A stretch of 64,000 bases of DNA from Lumbricus rubellus (GCA_945859605.1 OX243822.1:16633918-16697917), one strand, 5' to 3'. Shown: positions 35,614 through 48,363, counted from the stretch's first letter. Numbers and translations are program-made. The notes: generated from the sequence alone by a model not told the origin.

Positions 35614-36449
35614 TATTCAACAAATCTATTCTGGAGATCAATTCATTTATTTCTCGCATTTGCTATACAGCACCTCTTCAACTCTCTACTCCGAGGTGAT
35701 TAGTCTCACTGCTTGCATCGAAAAACTAAAGACGACATGTAACAGGAAACCAGCTCTATTAATCAAGCAAGCAAACACAAACAAACAAACATACAAACAA
35801 ACAAACGATAACTATCTTAACGCATCCTAAAAGTAACGTCTGCTAAAACTGGACACTTAAACTGACATCATGATGCTTACGGTTCACAATTGTCTAGCAA
35901 CACAAGTTCCATCGCTGTGGCCAACAGCTAAATTATCTAGCCCAGCTCAGAACAGAACCTATGAACGTTCTGGCTGTGCGTCTTAAAGTGCAACGGGTGA
36001 ACACAGAAACGTACTGTACATCTGTACATCGTACTGTACATTTGTACATCGGTATAACACATACAATGCCAATCTTACATCGGTGTACATAATTGTTAAT
36101 TATTATGTAAAGAACAATTTAATGCTGCATGAGGCCAGGTCAACAACAAGAAAAGATACATGGTGTCAAAAAATCAAATTGCCATAGTGTAATGAAATAT
36201 GATGCAATGACTTGCACAGAACCCATTAATTAATTAATTAATTAATTATCATTTATATGAATAAAAGACAATAGTCGCTTCAGATCAAAGAGTAGAAGAG
36301 AGGTCACAAAAACAATAAGGTCAAAACAAGCCAAGAAACTTGAGTCTTAGGTTTACATCTGAATGCATTTCAGATCTCAAACAACCCAGTGCCACCTTAA
36401 GGCTGAGCAGTAGGTGCAAAAAACCACAGTTCTAAGGGGCCCAAAGTTT
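35614..36449. other. Unassigned intergenic DNA
   Basis: No gene was recognised. It includes a short TTAA run at 36226-36249 and an imperfect ACATCGTACTGTACAT duplication near 36015. Confidence 0.35.
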
Positions 36450-36657
36450 GTATGTGCACTTGTTAGAGCACCCCTTCAAGTTCACTACTCAGAGGCGCTC
36501 CCGAATGCAGAGCGGACACAGCATCGAAGTTTCACGCCGAAGCGCTGAGCAATTGTGAGTGAAGGACTTGCCCAAGGTTCTTACGGGGCGAGGTGGATTC
36601 GAACCTCGAACCTTGCGGCTCCAAGGCAACGACGCCACCCGTACACCACCGCGCCCA
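36450..36657 (-). repeat. tRNA-derived SINE copy (subfamily A)
   Basis: On the minus strand it has GGCGCGGTGGTGTACGGGTG, GCGTCGTTGCCTTGGAGCC, the B box GGTTCGAATCCACCTC, and a tail ending in CACATACAAA. Confidence 0.85.
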
Positions 36658-37639
36658 CGTAGTAAAAATACCAGAAAAATTACTGCGTGCCTGACATGCG
36701 CCATGTGTGGGAGAATTGAAACTTTGGCCAGACCCAACAGAGATGTCAAGATGGCAGTGAAAGATCTAATAAACAAAAAGATGAAATGGTGTATCAACTA
36801 TAAATACGCAATTCATATGTCATTCATAAATTATGCAAGATAGACAATTTGACGCAAATTCATCTCCCATTTGAAATTTTTTATCCAAGGCAAAATGCAA
36901 TTTGCAAGAAGTAATCATTTGGAATAGAAAACTTAGCACGGTGCCAAACTGATAATACAATACTGTAACTCTTAACCCTACTGACATATGCACTGCCCTG
37001 CAGTGACTGGTTTTCATATTCACGAGGCCAATTAAAAAACGACAAAACAGTCCAGGCAACTAGTTCATTGAATAACATATCCTTCAACAATTCAAAATAT
37101 TATTATTATTATTGAGTTTTTACGGTATATAGCACCCGCTCAACATAATCTAATCAGAAGGGCATGTACTAACAGAGAATGGAAACCCATTGGAGATATG
37201 CCTGTTACCATTTTGTGTCACCGTAGTTGAACTGGGAGCATCTCTGAGTAGGCTTCTTGAATGGCGCTATATAAATTCTTGAAATGAAAGAATATAGCTC
37301 GTCATTAACGAGTTAAGGAAGCCAGAGGCCATCATTAGACAACAATGTCTACAAATTCTTAAAAGACAAATTTAGTGTATTTTGCTGTCAGACATTTCTA
37401 GACCTCCTCATAGTCACATCTTCTAACAAAATTTGCTAAATTCTGGCAACACTGTTTGCAGTTGTAGAACGTAAACAGAACAAGTTTTTGAAAACATTTT
37501 CTGGATCAGCTAACTGCCACTAAAGTCGCATATATTCCAAAAGGCTGAACAATCATACAGGTTCTTGGAAAATTTTAAATAAATTTTTTCAGAACATCAT
37601 ACATGCATCATAGAGATTCTGTGGTTCATACACCTAACA

Positions 37640-38012
37640 CAGCGGTTCCCAACCCGTGGCCCGCGGGCCAAAAGTGGCCCGCAAGGCCTCAAAAAATGGC
37701 CCGCTATGCCTAACAAAATGGCTTTCATATCTCAAAGAATTAACAAAAATATATGAAAAAATTGACAATTTGGACAGGATAGAACATAATATTTTTTTAT
37801 ATTAATTTTCTATTGCAAATTATTTTATTATGACGTCCATAAATTGCATAAAACATTCTATTTTGAATCAATTATAACAATTTTATATGCTTTAAGTTAA
37901 TTAAATTGTAGCATTGTGGCTCCCCAATGTCCTTTAACTAAGAAAAAGTGGCCCTCGTGTCCTCCAACTTAGAAAAAGTGGCCCTAAAGTCAAAAAAGGT
38001 TGGGAACCACTG
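37640..38012. mobile_element. 373-bp hAT element (Tip100/Zaphod-like ends) with perfect 8-bp duplication
   Basis: TIRs are CAGCGGTTCCCAACCCG and AGGTTGGGAACCACTG, flanked by ACCTAACA at 37632-37639 and 38013-38020. The interior repeats GTGGCCC words and has no ORF. The TIR form matches the hAT ends known from several animals; the subfamily is inferred. Confidence 0.9.
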
Positions 38013-38117
38013 ACCTAACATCTATTACTCCGCAAGACTGTAAAAAATCTGAAATTACTGCACAACACAGGTTACTTTCTCTGAAGTGTACCTAGAGCTA
38101 TTAAAAAAAGTTTCGCT

Positions 38118-38186
38118 TTAACCCTTCACCGACCGAGGGTATAGGAATCCACACCGTTCACTACACTTTGGTCGGCAAAGGGTTGA
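38118..38186. repeat. TTAACCC hairpin element
   Basis: Ends TTAACCCTTCACCGACCGAG and CTTTGGTCGGCAAAGGGTTG, with the core GGGTATAGGAATCCACACC. It is close to 52358-52428. Confidence 0.7.
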
Positions 38187-38619
38187 GTCAATTTAACCTA
38201 GAGAGGAACGGACAAACCATGTTTCCACTCCGACGTAACAACGGTCACGTCCGAACATTTCTAACGCACAACCAATTTCCTTAAAACATATCCGACTTCA
38301 GATCGCAACACGAAACAAAAAACACAAGCGGACCGACTCCGACTGTTGATCTGGCAGACAGGACTCCGCCAGAACCTTACATTCCATCCCAACATCCAAG
38401 TCTCGGACTACAGTCCGTCAGAGTCTTTGTAAATCGAAGTCTCGGATTACGGTTCTTCAGAATTTTCGACGTAACGTAACGACTTCTTCCAAACGCTCGC
38501 GAGAGTCCGACACCAGTCAAACGCTGTTGCTGCCACTGTAAACGCACGAACGCCCGCACAACGCACACGTCACCAGACGACGACGTAACCGACAACATCC
38601 AGACGCACACGTTCACGGT

Positions 38620-39360
38620 CTAAATGCTACCGGGGGTCTCTACGGACATCGGCGCCGCCGACGGCAGATTATGGTGCGCGATGTGTGCGTTGAGCTGCCG
38701 CCGAAACCGGAAGTGCACGTCGCACTTGGTGCACGAGTACGGCTTCTCGTCGGTGTGTATGCGCGTGTGGATCTTCAGCGTGTCGGCGCGCACGAACAGC
38801 TTCTCGCAGATGAGGCAGCGGTGTTTCTTCTCGCCGGTGTGCGTCATCATGTGCAGCTTCAGGTTGGTCGGCGACGCGAGTCGCTTCTCGCACAGCGAGC
38901 ACTCGTACAGCTTGATCGGCGAGTGCGTCAGCAGGTGGCGCTTGAGGCTGCTCGACTCGGCGAACCGCTTCTCGCAGTGCACGCAGCTGTGCGGCTTCTC
39001 GCCCGTGTGCGTCCGGACGTGCGCCTTCAGATGTCCGCACAGCCGGAACTCGCGGCTGCACAGGACGCAGATGTACGGGCGCTCCCCGGTGTGGACGCTC
39101 CCGTGGACGCGCAGAGTGTCGGCGCGCTTGAAGAACTTGCTGCACAGCGGGCACTGGTATGGCTTGTCGTTTCCGGAGGCCGTCCGCCGGATCGGTTTGG
39201 CGCGAGGCGTCGGAGGTTTCTCGCGGCTGTGGATCTTCATGTGGCGGGAGAGGCTGTCCGCCCGGCTGAACTGCTTCTGGCATCCGGGGCAGTTCAGCGA
39301 TGTGTCGCCGCTGCTGCATATGACCTGGCTCACTGGTGGCAGGCTCGTTGGAAGAGACAT
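38620..39360 (-). CDS. C2H2 zinc-finger protein, seven fingers, about 246 aa in one exon
   Basis: Probable nuclear DNA-binding transcription factor. Seven classical C-x2-C-x12-H-x3-H fingers are visible: finger 1 near residue 24 (CPGCQKQF), a spacer of about 25 residues, then six in tandem (CPLC, CVLC, CVHC, CSLC, CLIC, CTKC) with TGEKP-type linkers between several. After the last finger comes a short tail ending ETPGSI. The ORF is very GC-rich in an AT-rich neighbourhood and lacks introns. The ATG at 39360 is used because the codon before it is GTG. A good splice acceptor (polypyrimidine then CAG) sits two bases before this ATG, so the ORF may be the last exon of a longer gene. The fingers resemble general KRAB-less arrays; no specific orthologue is named. 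Confidence 0.8.
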   Translation of the reverse strand: MSLPTSLPPVSQVICSSGDTSLNCPGCQKQFSRADSLSRHMKIHSREKPPTPRAKPIRRTASGNDKPYQCPLCSKFFKRADTLRVHGSVHTGERPYICVLCSREFRLCGHLKAHVRTHTGEKPHSCVHCEKRFAESSSLKRHLLTHSPIKLYECSLCEKRLASPTNLKLHMMTHTGEKKHRCLICEKLFVRADTLKIHTRIHTDEKPYSCTKCDVHFRFRRQLNAHIAHHNLPSAAPMSVETPGSI

Positions 39361-41682
39361 CACTGAAAAGGTTTAAAAAAAATTAAGATGTACACTGATT
39401 ATAAGATCCACAACTGGTGTCTTTACTTATACCGTAACACTGTTGTTCGTACCAAAAAGATATGACGACGTTAAACGTTGAAATTAGACAGCCGTTGTTC
39501 AGACTGTAGAAATACTTTGGATAATTGGATGAATTGGATAAAGAGATTTAACAAACTATTGATGCTGCAACGAATTAAGACTACTGCCCTTATAGTAAGT
39601 AATCTTGTGCTGCATAGTCTGAAAACAACGTGAGTAGGCCGAGAGCTCTTGTTCTGAAGAACAAATGAAGTACATGATGCCATAGCTCAGGAATACTTTG
39701 CTTTTAGCACCACGATCTAAATCCACAACTGCTACTTTTTCACCATTGTCGTGGAGTTTTAATTCAATACAAAGGAGACATCAACTTGCAACATACACTG
39801 GAGCCATACACCGGGTTATTTCCGCTGTAACGGCCTTAAATATCCATAATAATTATGTACACTATTGCCAGTTATTTAAATGCAATTTGCTCGGAACCAG
39901 AATTTTTGCACAGTGAAAACCTCTTCACTGTTGAATATATTAGAATATTATACTGCATTATAGAAATTGCCTAATTGTGATTAATCAAATCGACAGCAGA
40001 GGCATTAATTATATAAATATCGCCAAGTGAACGCGAAGATCTCTAGCCCTACGTACAAATGACAAATGTAAAAGCATAATGCTGCGCACACTTTACCATT
40101 AGCGATATCCATTAAAGCTTCGCGGAAACGTTGCTAAGTGCAAATACTGAATTGTAAACTTATATGACAAATAAAATAACGCAAAATAATGATTTTGGAT
40201 TAAAACAATTCGCACTGGCTTAGCAATTTAATCAATCGACCGTTCTACGAAAACTAGATTCAAGCACGAAACCAGAATGTGTAAATTGGCAGACCACTTG
40301 ATGACTTCTATCTCTTTGAAAACTTATGAAAAAACAGGTTAAAGTAGTTAATTCCATTATGCCATTAAATAAATCATATAACAGATTTCAATAAGTATCC
40401 GCACATTTTCGAAAAATAATTAGTTAATTCATTTTGCGGATTATGCTCGTAATAATGATAGGCCTACTTCGTCAATTGCTAATTATTGTTTTCCGGTACA
40501 TCCATTTAGCCTACATCAAAGACGACACGACGGACAAAATAGTTTGACGCGGCCAACGTAAGAATGTCGAGATTGTAAACCATTGCAATGATTTGATGAT
40601 CACTGATAAATAATACAGGAATGTGGCTTATTTGGATATTTTGTTGACATCAATTAGCAAAAACCCTGTATGCCTAGCCTATTATGGTTGATTATAACGC
40701 ACCAAACGTCTTGCTCGAATTTGAACAAAATGTAATGAACGTATTTAAAGCAATAGAACTTCTTGAAGCGATGGATTTCCAAGAACTACTTATGTAGCGC
40801 AAGTATTCGCCTTATTCTTTGAATGGGCGCACACCTCTTTGAAGACGAGTTCAAGACACAGGCTGAGAAAAACAATAGCTAGGCACGGAAAAAATAATCA
40901 AGGAATCTGGATCGAAATTATCATTTCATAATACGGGGTACAAAATTCAATAGTAAAAATGTAGCTGTTAAATTGAAATTTGATCGTCGTGCTCTTTTAT
41001 GATAAATTATTCTGTCAAAGCTGAAATTAAGCATTCGCAGTAAGTATGGGACGTGTCTTTTGATTAGTATATTTTATGTAGCGCAGGAAAATGTTAAGAT
41101 GTTCGGATTAGAGCAAATCAATGATAAATAGGAAGTTTGCATCTTCACTATCACAACCAACATTTGCTAATCTTGAATCATTTTTCTCTACTCATCTTAG
41201 GATAAATGCAATAGACCGGAACGAGACAGTCTTAGACATATTTCCAGCTTTTTGTACCTGATAAGTGGTGCGTCTATGAGTTTTTCTTAAGTGTTTTCTT
41301 GCCAATAAACGAATATAACAGTATGCGTCGAACACGTTCAGCCAAATTTACCTTCTGAATAAAATCCTCTTGCTTGCTTCCAATAGGCCCTAGTTGACAA
41401 AAAACATTCAGAAGTTCACAGTAAGTGAAAATTCGTTGTATGCGAGTTGAAAATTGCCATTTTCTGTGTGTTGCATTCTTTGTAGCTAGCCAACCGATGT
41501 TATTTGATACACATGCAGTTGGTTTTAAATACCAAAGTTCAAAATACCGAAATTTGACATACAATGTTGCACTGCATATAATCTTTAGACACTGGCATAA
41601 GTCACATTTGATAACTACTCATGAAGCAGTAAAACATCATAAACAATTAAACATGAATTTTATTTTGCCTCACAGTTTCCAA
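39361..41682. other. Intergenic region between zinc-finger and BTBD17-like genes
   Basis: AT-rich, with no recognised repeat of defined length and no exon. It may contain the promoters or 5' exons of both flanking genes, which point away from each other. Confidence 0.4.
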
Positions 41683-44600
41683 ATGGAGTTCTCAATGGCT
41701 TCTTTGGTTGGGTCGTTTGACGATGAAATGCATTCTTCGTCTAGTCTTCCAATGTCTCCCATGTCGGACCAGGCAGTCAACCGAGAGAACTACGATGACG
41801 TTGATAACGCAATCCAGTGCACTAGCCGCTTGGCCCGCCTTGTCAACAGCCCGAAATTCAGCGACGTTGTCCTGGTTGTCGGAGGCCGCAAATATCACGC
41901 ACACAGGCTGCTGCTTGCAAACGCAAGTTACGTCTTTGAGTGAGTGCTTCTTTTGAACGAGTACACTTTGTGCTTTTGTCGTAAGCTGCTGAACATTAGT
42001 CTTTGAATTCAATCGTTTATTCATTCATAAATTTATGTGGGTTGCTGTGTAGTTCAGTGCCTTTGAGCCGGAAGGTTGTGGGTTCGAATCCACCTCAAGC
42101 CGCTGAGTAGGTATACCTGCGCAAGTCCTTCACTCACAATTACTGATGCACTTCGGCATGAAACCTCGTTTCAGTGTTGATGCTGCAGTCGGGAGGGCCT
42201 CTGAGCAGAAATCTTGAAGGGGCCCTATAACATGAACTCATACATATATACATACAAATGCCTGTACTTCTTTTCGCAAAAGCTAATGTCCAAATGAGCT
42301 ACGCAAAGCTGATGTTCAAGTTTTTCTATGTCTCTTTCAGGCAGATGTTGACAAGCCAAAGCTGGTTGGATGGACGCAAATCAGAACTGGTCCTGCAAGA
42401 GCACGACGACTGTTTTGACGTTTTTGAAGATTTCCTCAGGTTGGTAGAAGTTTCGTAATAGGCCAGACAAGACAAGGTTGAGTCTGCTAATTTTCATCCA
42501 CAATATATTTGGGCCAGCACTAGAAGAAATTGGGATTATTCAGCATGTGTGTGAAAACATGATTGTTTTCAATTAGATGTGTTTGAATATAAAATTATAC
42601 ATATCTAAATAAACGTACAGTACTAAAAATTTAATGTCTTATGTGTGCCTCACAAAACCCTTTCTATGCTGTGCTGAGTTCACTGTGTACAGTTTTTCTA
42701 GAAGAAAATAATTCTTTTTTAAGTAAAAGAGTCACAAGCAGCAGTTGAGTTGCTACATGTGCATATTTAGCCAATCAATGTAACCTATGAGCCCCAGTAA
42801 TTTCAACAAGGCACAGAATTAATACTTGACTGACAAGTTTGATTTCTTAGCAAATTATCACTTACTTACTCTCAGCGCTAAAAGTGTAAAAAAAGAAGTG
42901 CCTGGACGCCCCTTACATTTTCAGGTGTGCTGGCCAAATAAGTGGCAGGACAGCATAGAGATTTGAAAATAAGTGCCAGGATGCCGTCCATGACCGTCCT
43001 GCCACACTTTAAGCCCTGCTTACTCTTTCACAAGCTGTCTTTTATTCATGGACACTATACCTAGATCTAGAAGTGAACATGTAGTATAAGATGATGAATT
43101 GAAAAGAATAATAATTGTCTAACGACTATTTGTAAATTGTAATAGCGACCCTTCAATTCTTTTGGATTTTCCATTGTCGCTGTATGTACAATTGTACATT
43201 GAATGCCTTTCTACGATGCTTGAGCAGTTTTTATAAACAATACAAGTGAGTTCATTCATTCAATTTATTCCATCACATAAAATTCCATTTTCCAGATACG
43301 TCTACGCAGGCCAGGTGAAGTTGAATTCCGACAAAGTTCTCGGTCTGCTGGTTCTCGCCGACAAGTACAACGTTCCGGATCTCAAGGACTGCTGCGCCAG
43401 TTACATGCGCAACAACCTCGTCGGTCTGCCCGACCAAAGCAAGGCAATACTCTGGTACCAGTACGCTCTTGCGTGCAACTGCCTGCAACTTCAGGACGCG
43501 TGTCTCACATACATTGTCCTCAACATGGACACGGTGATCCAGTCCTCCGACTGGGTCTGCCTCGACAAGGAGAATCTCATTTCCATTCTGAAACGTTCCG
43601 ACATGGTCGTCGAAAACGAGTATGTCCTTCTCCAGGCGGTGGTCCGCTGGCTGGTTGACGCATCGCGGGCGGAGAACCTGGACGAGAACCTTCTGAACAT
43701 TCTTCCGTGCATGCGTTTCATCATGATCCTTCCGGAACACCTTTCCGAGTTCGAGGAGTCCGCGTTCCAGCGGTCGCACCACGACCAGTTCCAGCCGTAC
43801 TTGCTCACGGCGTATCGCTACCATGCGCTGTCCATTAAAGGAAGGAAGGAACACGTTCCTTGCGGTGGAGAAGGTGGGGACGGTGATGTGATGTCGCTAC
43901 AGTTCCAGTACCGTAACTACACGGACGAGAACTACTCGATCCAGGTGGACGTGGTGCGCAAGTCGTTCCGGACGTGTCCGCGAGTGAGCAGCAAGGTGGA
44001 GAGACCGGTGAGTCTTCCGATCAGCGTCTGCAATGCCGCTCAGGACAGACAGTGCAAGATGAAAGTAACGTTCTTCCCACAGGTGAGTGAGAACAGCTTG
44101 AAACGCGGTGGTGTAGTGGTGGCGTCGTTGCCTTGATTTTGGTGGATTTTAACCTTGAACCTTCCGGCTCGAAGGCAACAACGCCACCACTACACCCCAC
44201 ATGATAGTATAGAAACACCGATTGTTGTGCAAAGGGTTATTACACATCATTTTGGTATGATCAACTGAACCCTGGAAAATAATAATAAAAAATGCAAAAT
44301 AATAATAATTATTATTATTATGAGTATTTATATAGCGCCTCTTCAAGAAATCTACTCAGAGGCGCTCTCTGCACTAACTTGCCAAAGTGATGTTAATTGT
44401 CATAACAAGAAAATTTCATCAATTAGCAAAATAGTATAGAAACACTGACTTTTGTGTCTAGGGATATTACACAACGTCACTCTGGAACGGTCAACTGAAC
44501 CTCGCGAAATCCACGGACTCCACCAAGATCATCATTGCCCATCGTGGCGGCATGGAACTCCGAAGCGCCGAGATAAGCGTCGTGGTCTACGCACAGCAGA

Positions 44601-44794
44601 ACGGCGTACGGTACGTCGATTTCGCAATCAACACCGACCACACGTTCGAAACGTACGGGCACTGCGAGATCGAGAACACGGTCGACCTTGAAAAGCTGAA
44701 GGTCGACCCAAGTCCATTCATCATCGATGGAGGAGTTCACGTTAAGGTCTTCATTCGACCGCTGACCTTTCAGAATGTTCTCGTATCGTTGTAG
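41683..44794 (+). CDS. BTBD17-like BTB-BACK protein with C-terminal TRAF-like region (4 exons, 491 aa)
   Basis: Exons 41683-41939, 42341-42439, 43296-44082 and 44462-44794 join in frame at GT-AG borders and end at TAG. BTB at about residues 55-155 (FSDVVLVVGGRKYHAHRLLL, then LRYVYAGQV across the exon 2/3 join), BACK at about 165-275 (LADKYNVPDLKDCC, then LDKENLISILKRSDM), and a C-terminal beta-rich region of about 170 residues (FQYRNYTDENYSI through FETYGHCEIEN). This order is that of BTBD17/galectin-3-binding-protein relatives; no Kelch repeats follow. A splice acceptor (TTTTGCCTCACAG) lies just before 41676, so the 5' UTR is probably split and the start at 41683 is the first ATG of that exon. 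No signal peptide is obvious, though vertebrate BTBD17 has one; an upstream coding exon cannot be excluded. A decayed duplicate of the last exon's start lies in intron 3. Confidence 0.75.
42036..42260 (+). repeat. tRNA-derived SINE copy, intronic (BTBD17-like intron 1)
   Basis: GCTGTGTAGTTCAGTGCC head, GTGGGTTCGAATCCACCTCA B box, GGAGGGCCTCTGAGCAGAAA tail and an ACATACAAA end. Older and more diverged than most copies. Confidence 0.75.
42873..43018. mobile_element. 146-bp hAT-like MITE with perfect 8-bp duplication, intronic
   Basis: Element CAGCGCTAAAAGTGT ... ACACTTTAAGCCCTG is flanked by CTTACTCT at 42865-42872 and 43019-43026. It is related to 11511-11681 and 35004-35125 and lies in intron 2 of the BTBD17-like gene. 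Confidence 0.9.
44103..44197. repeat. Two facing SINE head fragments
   Basis: GGTGGTGTAGTGGTGGCGTC with GTTGCCTTG on plus is followed by its inverse CGAAGGCAACAACGCCACCA on the other side, giving a small palindrome in intron 3 of the BTBD17-like gene. Confidence 0.6.
44204..44283 (+). pseudogene. Decayed duplicate of the BTBD17-like exon 4 start and its acceptor
   Basis: TAGTATAGAAACACCGATT, ATTACACATCATTTTGG and TCAACTGAACC align without large gaps with 44431-44510 (the end of intron 3 and the first codons of exon 4). The copy has an in-frame TGA and a changed acceptor, so it is probably not used. Confidence 0.7.
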
Positions 44795-47344
44795 GCGTTG
44801 CGTCTCTAGTCGTGTTTATTATTCGTAATTATGCTAATTTATTCTGTACTTTATAATTATGCATAAGTTCATATCAAGGTTTGTGTTAGGTGTTTGATAA
44901 TTAATTCAGAAGGCATTTCTGTGCCATTTTTTTATTGGTATAGTTCTCAACTAACATATCCAACAGTGAAGTTGCTGGAAAGAAATGAAAGTATATTGTC
45001 AAATCTGACAGACTTTATCTCCAAGTAATGGAGCATTTGCATTGCGCATTCGATCAAGTGGACGGACACTTTTAAATCTATGCTAAAAACACATTTGTTC
45101 TCTAGGGCTTATCCCGCGTGTTAGCTGCTTTGTAAGACACCCTTACAGTGGCATGGCCATGTTATGGTACCATTTAAATTGTTGTAACTGTTATTATTAT
45201 TGTCAAGAAGTTCACTCATGCTGAAATCATGGGCGGAGACCTGGGGGGGGACGGTCCCCAATAAAAGTGTATTGGTCCCCCCAATAATTGAGTGCCAAGA
45301 GTAAAAAAGTGCCAAAAAAATTTTGGCGGTGGAAAACAGTGGGAAAAAAGGTCATCAAGAACTTTTTGGGTGGCAAAAATAGGAATTTTTCTCAACTTTT
45401 TTGGCCAGATTAGTAAAAAAAGGTCATCAACTTTTTTGGGGCGGGGAAGCAAAAAAATTTTTCTTGGAAGGTCGTCTGAAATTTTCGTCCGCCAAAAAAT
45501 CTCGCATCTTTCCTTCTCGTTCGTTCCCCCAAATCTCCGCCTGAAATAATTGGTTCATGATTTGGTCAAGGAGTAAGAAAGTTTCTGAAGGCAAAATAGC
45601 CCTTTCACTAGGTAAAGACTGCAACACCTGTAAGCATGATTTTGCTAACAACGCAATTATTTTATTTTGGAAATTTTTTAAGGCAGCCTTGAATTGCATT
45701 ACAAATTGCTGTGAAAACCTGACTCAATGAAATATGCAAGTTTGTTGAAAAATAGTCAAGAAAAATTTAATGTGCAAAATTCATAGAAAAATCATTCCAG
45801 TGGATAAATAAAAAGTTCTGAACGTTGGTGCCGGGCATGCAGCGCATCCTGAAAGAAAACAAATGCAAAAATGGCTTAGCAAAAACCATCTCAATACATG
45901 CAAATGCAATGTTTACATGGTGACTACAATTTATATACAGGAAATTCTCTACTGGGATTGTCCCTGAAAACTCTCCAATACCAGATACTACAATTGTAAT
46001 TGTAAATTGAACATTTATATAGCGCTGCTCACACATTCAGTAGCGCTCCCGACCCTAGTTAGCACTGCCGCTAACGAATAGTATGGTCTACAATTGACAA
46101 GGGCACAGTAAATTTACAATTACCTTACCTCAAATACAATTCTTTTAAACGGTGCACCGCAAATGCTCAATTATATTCCATCTGAATTATAATTTAGATG
46201 GTTATTGGTACATTACAAGTTCTCGCAGAGTTGCTTCTGTCACATGATTCCATTCTTTGAAAGCCTGGTCATAAGGACATTTATTCATTGAAGTGTTAAT
46301 GAAAAAACTCAGATAATTCTCAGACTTGTAACAATTGATCTCTGAATATCTTTAAGGAGGCCGCTTTGTCCAGCCAAGTTTTAAAAATGTACATGTTTTG
46401 TAATATTTAGAAACTAGAACTTCTTAATCCGTATACAAGTACATGTGTCTAACATTCATCGTAACGTACTAACTAGTCTTAACACATTTTGCTGTGTAAT
46501 GTATTTAGCTAAATACGTATACTTGCATCGATTATGGCCACGCCATTTACTGTTGCTTGATGTAATTAGAAGTTCGCAATAATGAAGTTCGATATAACAT
46601 AAATGCTGTATTAAAGTGTGCTTTATAAATCTTATAATTAATGATGATCATAGCAGCATGCTCTTTAAATGTAAACATGTATAGAGATGTAAAAAAACAT
46701 GTTTTTTTTGGCGTTGAAATATTTCAATGAAATATTTCAGTTTTATTTGAAATATTTCAGTTTTCTTTGAAACATTTGAAATTATTTTTTTCTTTACATT
46801 TTACAAAGTTCTAATTACAACCATAATAACAGTTTATTTATTTCTCATATTACATATTATATGCATTATTGTGTTAGTGATGACCATTCTCGAGATATTC
46901 AATTTATTTCTAACTACCTGTGTTTAAGAATGACTTTTATGAGAGTTACATTATATGTTGAAAACATGTTTTATTCACCAAATATCACAAATTACAGTTT
47001 GATCTAATAAAGTAGATGTTATTGTTCATTGTTATGCTTAACATTTATTATTAATCACTTGTTTTGTCATAAATGAAATAAATGTGATTTTAGCTAAATT
47101 CTGCTAGCCTAGGACAAAGTAGGCTATAGAATTCGAAACACTTTAGTGACTTTACAAGACAAATTATAAATCACAAATACTATGTCAACTAGACTCAATA
47201 ATAATCCGGCAAACAAAATTTTACAAAAAGTTCTAAGAATAGAACTTAGAACACAAACATAAATAGTACTATCAGTCAGACAGAGTAAACCCTCATTAAT
47301 AGTTAATTATACTGCTAAAATCTGTCAGTTACAAGATTTCCTCA
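44795..47344. other. Intergenic DNA, no gene seen
   Basis: Includes the likely 3' UTR of the BTBD17-like gene, a degenerate transposon-like block at about 45228-45540 (GGGCGGAGACC, then many TTTTTTGGC words), a SINE tail fragment at 46010-46080 and a hairpin-prone TGAAATATTTCA cluster at 46690-46790 that recurs at 48000-48110. Confidence 0.4.
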
Positions 47345-47519
47345 TTGTTATTCATCATCGTCCATCATGTCATCATCTTTGTTGTCATCGTCAACATCAT
47401 CATTGTCGCTATCATCATAACTGTCAATGTCATCATCATCACTGGTATCGTCACTGTCATCATAGTTTTCATGGCCTTCATCATCGACATTGTCACCGTC
47501 TTTGTCATTATCATCATCA
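47345..47519. repeat. Imperfect (TCA/ATC)n trinucleotide array
   Basis: CATCATC-type triplets with frequent GTC and TTG interruptions. The aspartate-rich translation on the minus strand is a repeat artefact. Confidence 0.9.
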
Positions 47520-47884
47520 TAGGCGTAGAAGATGGGGGTCCAGAGGAGGCAAATGCCCCCCCAAATTTCTGGCAAATCTGATTTTTCGGGCAAGCAGACC
47601 CGAAAAAATAAAAAAGTTTTTATTTTTTTCATACTTTTTTAGTTTTTCGGGTCTTCTTGCCCGAAAAATCAGACCTGCCCGAACTAAAGAAGGTCGTCAG
47701 ACCTTTCGAGCAAAAAGTAACGGGAAATTTCAGAAGATTTTGGCCGGATGACTAAAAAAAGATCGTTAGAATTTTCGGGCAAACGTAACGAGAATTTTTC
47801 TTAAGATTTTGGCAGGATGACAAAAAATTTTTGGGCAAAAGTCTCATTTTTGCCCCCCCAACGCTGAAATGTCCCCAACGCCTA
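47520..47884. repeat. Possible inserted element with internal hairpin
   Basis: Sits inside the TCA array, with TAGGCGT at the left and ACGCCTA at the right. An internal inverted repeat, 47577-47607 and 47643-47673, pairs TCTGATTTTTCGGGCAAG with CTTGCCCGAAAAATCAGA. No ORF. Confidence 0.5.
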
Positions 47885-48363
47885 TGATCATCATCATTGT
47901 TATCATCTTGCAAACAATGACAAGCACAGTAACGTCTGCTATTATAAAGTTAATATCCGATTGCAGAACAGACCATATCTCTGGAACAGCACTAGAGATG
48001 TAAAAAAAACATAGATGTAAAAAAAACGATTTTTTTGGCATTGAAATATTTCAAAAAAAACTGTCAGAAATGAAATATTTCAAATGAAATATTTCACGCT
48101 CACATCACTAAACATGTAGCAAGGACAAGTGGGGTTTGGTTGCTTTTGTTTTTTTGTGCTATATATTACTAGCCAAACGGTTATCGTAACTTAAGTTGAG
48201 GGGCAATTTAAACAACTTCGGTGTTTACATAGCTAGCAAAATGTAGTGCAACCGTTTTTGTAATTTATGTTATTCTAACAACGAAAATATCACAATTCGA
48301 CTCACTTTCTCACCTTTGCTTTGTCACATGACGAATTGATAGTATTGACGATCGTCTGTACGT

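Noticed and set aside
38624..39376. Plus-strand 250-codon ORF antisense to the zinc-finger gene
   Set aside because: Mirror of the GC-rich finger repeats; no recognisable domain.
47348..47632. Asp-rich minus-strand ORF
   Set aside because: Product of the imperfect TCA/ATC trinucleotide array.
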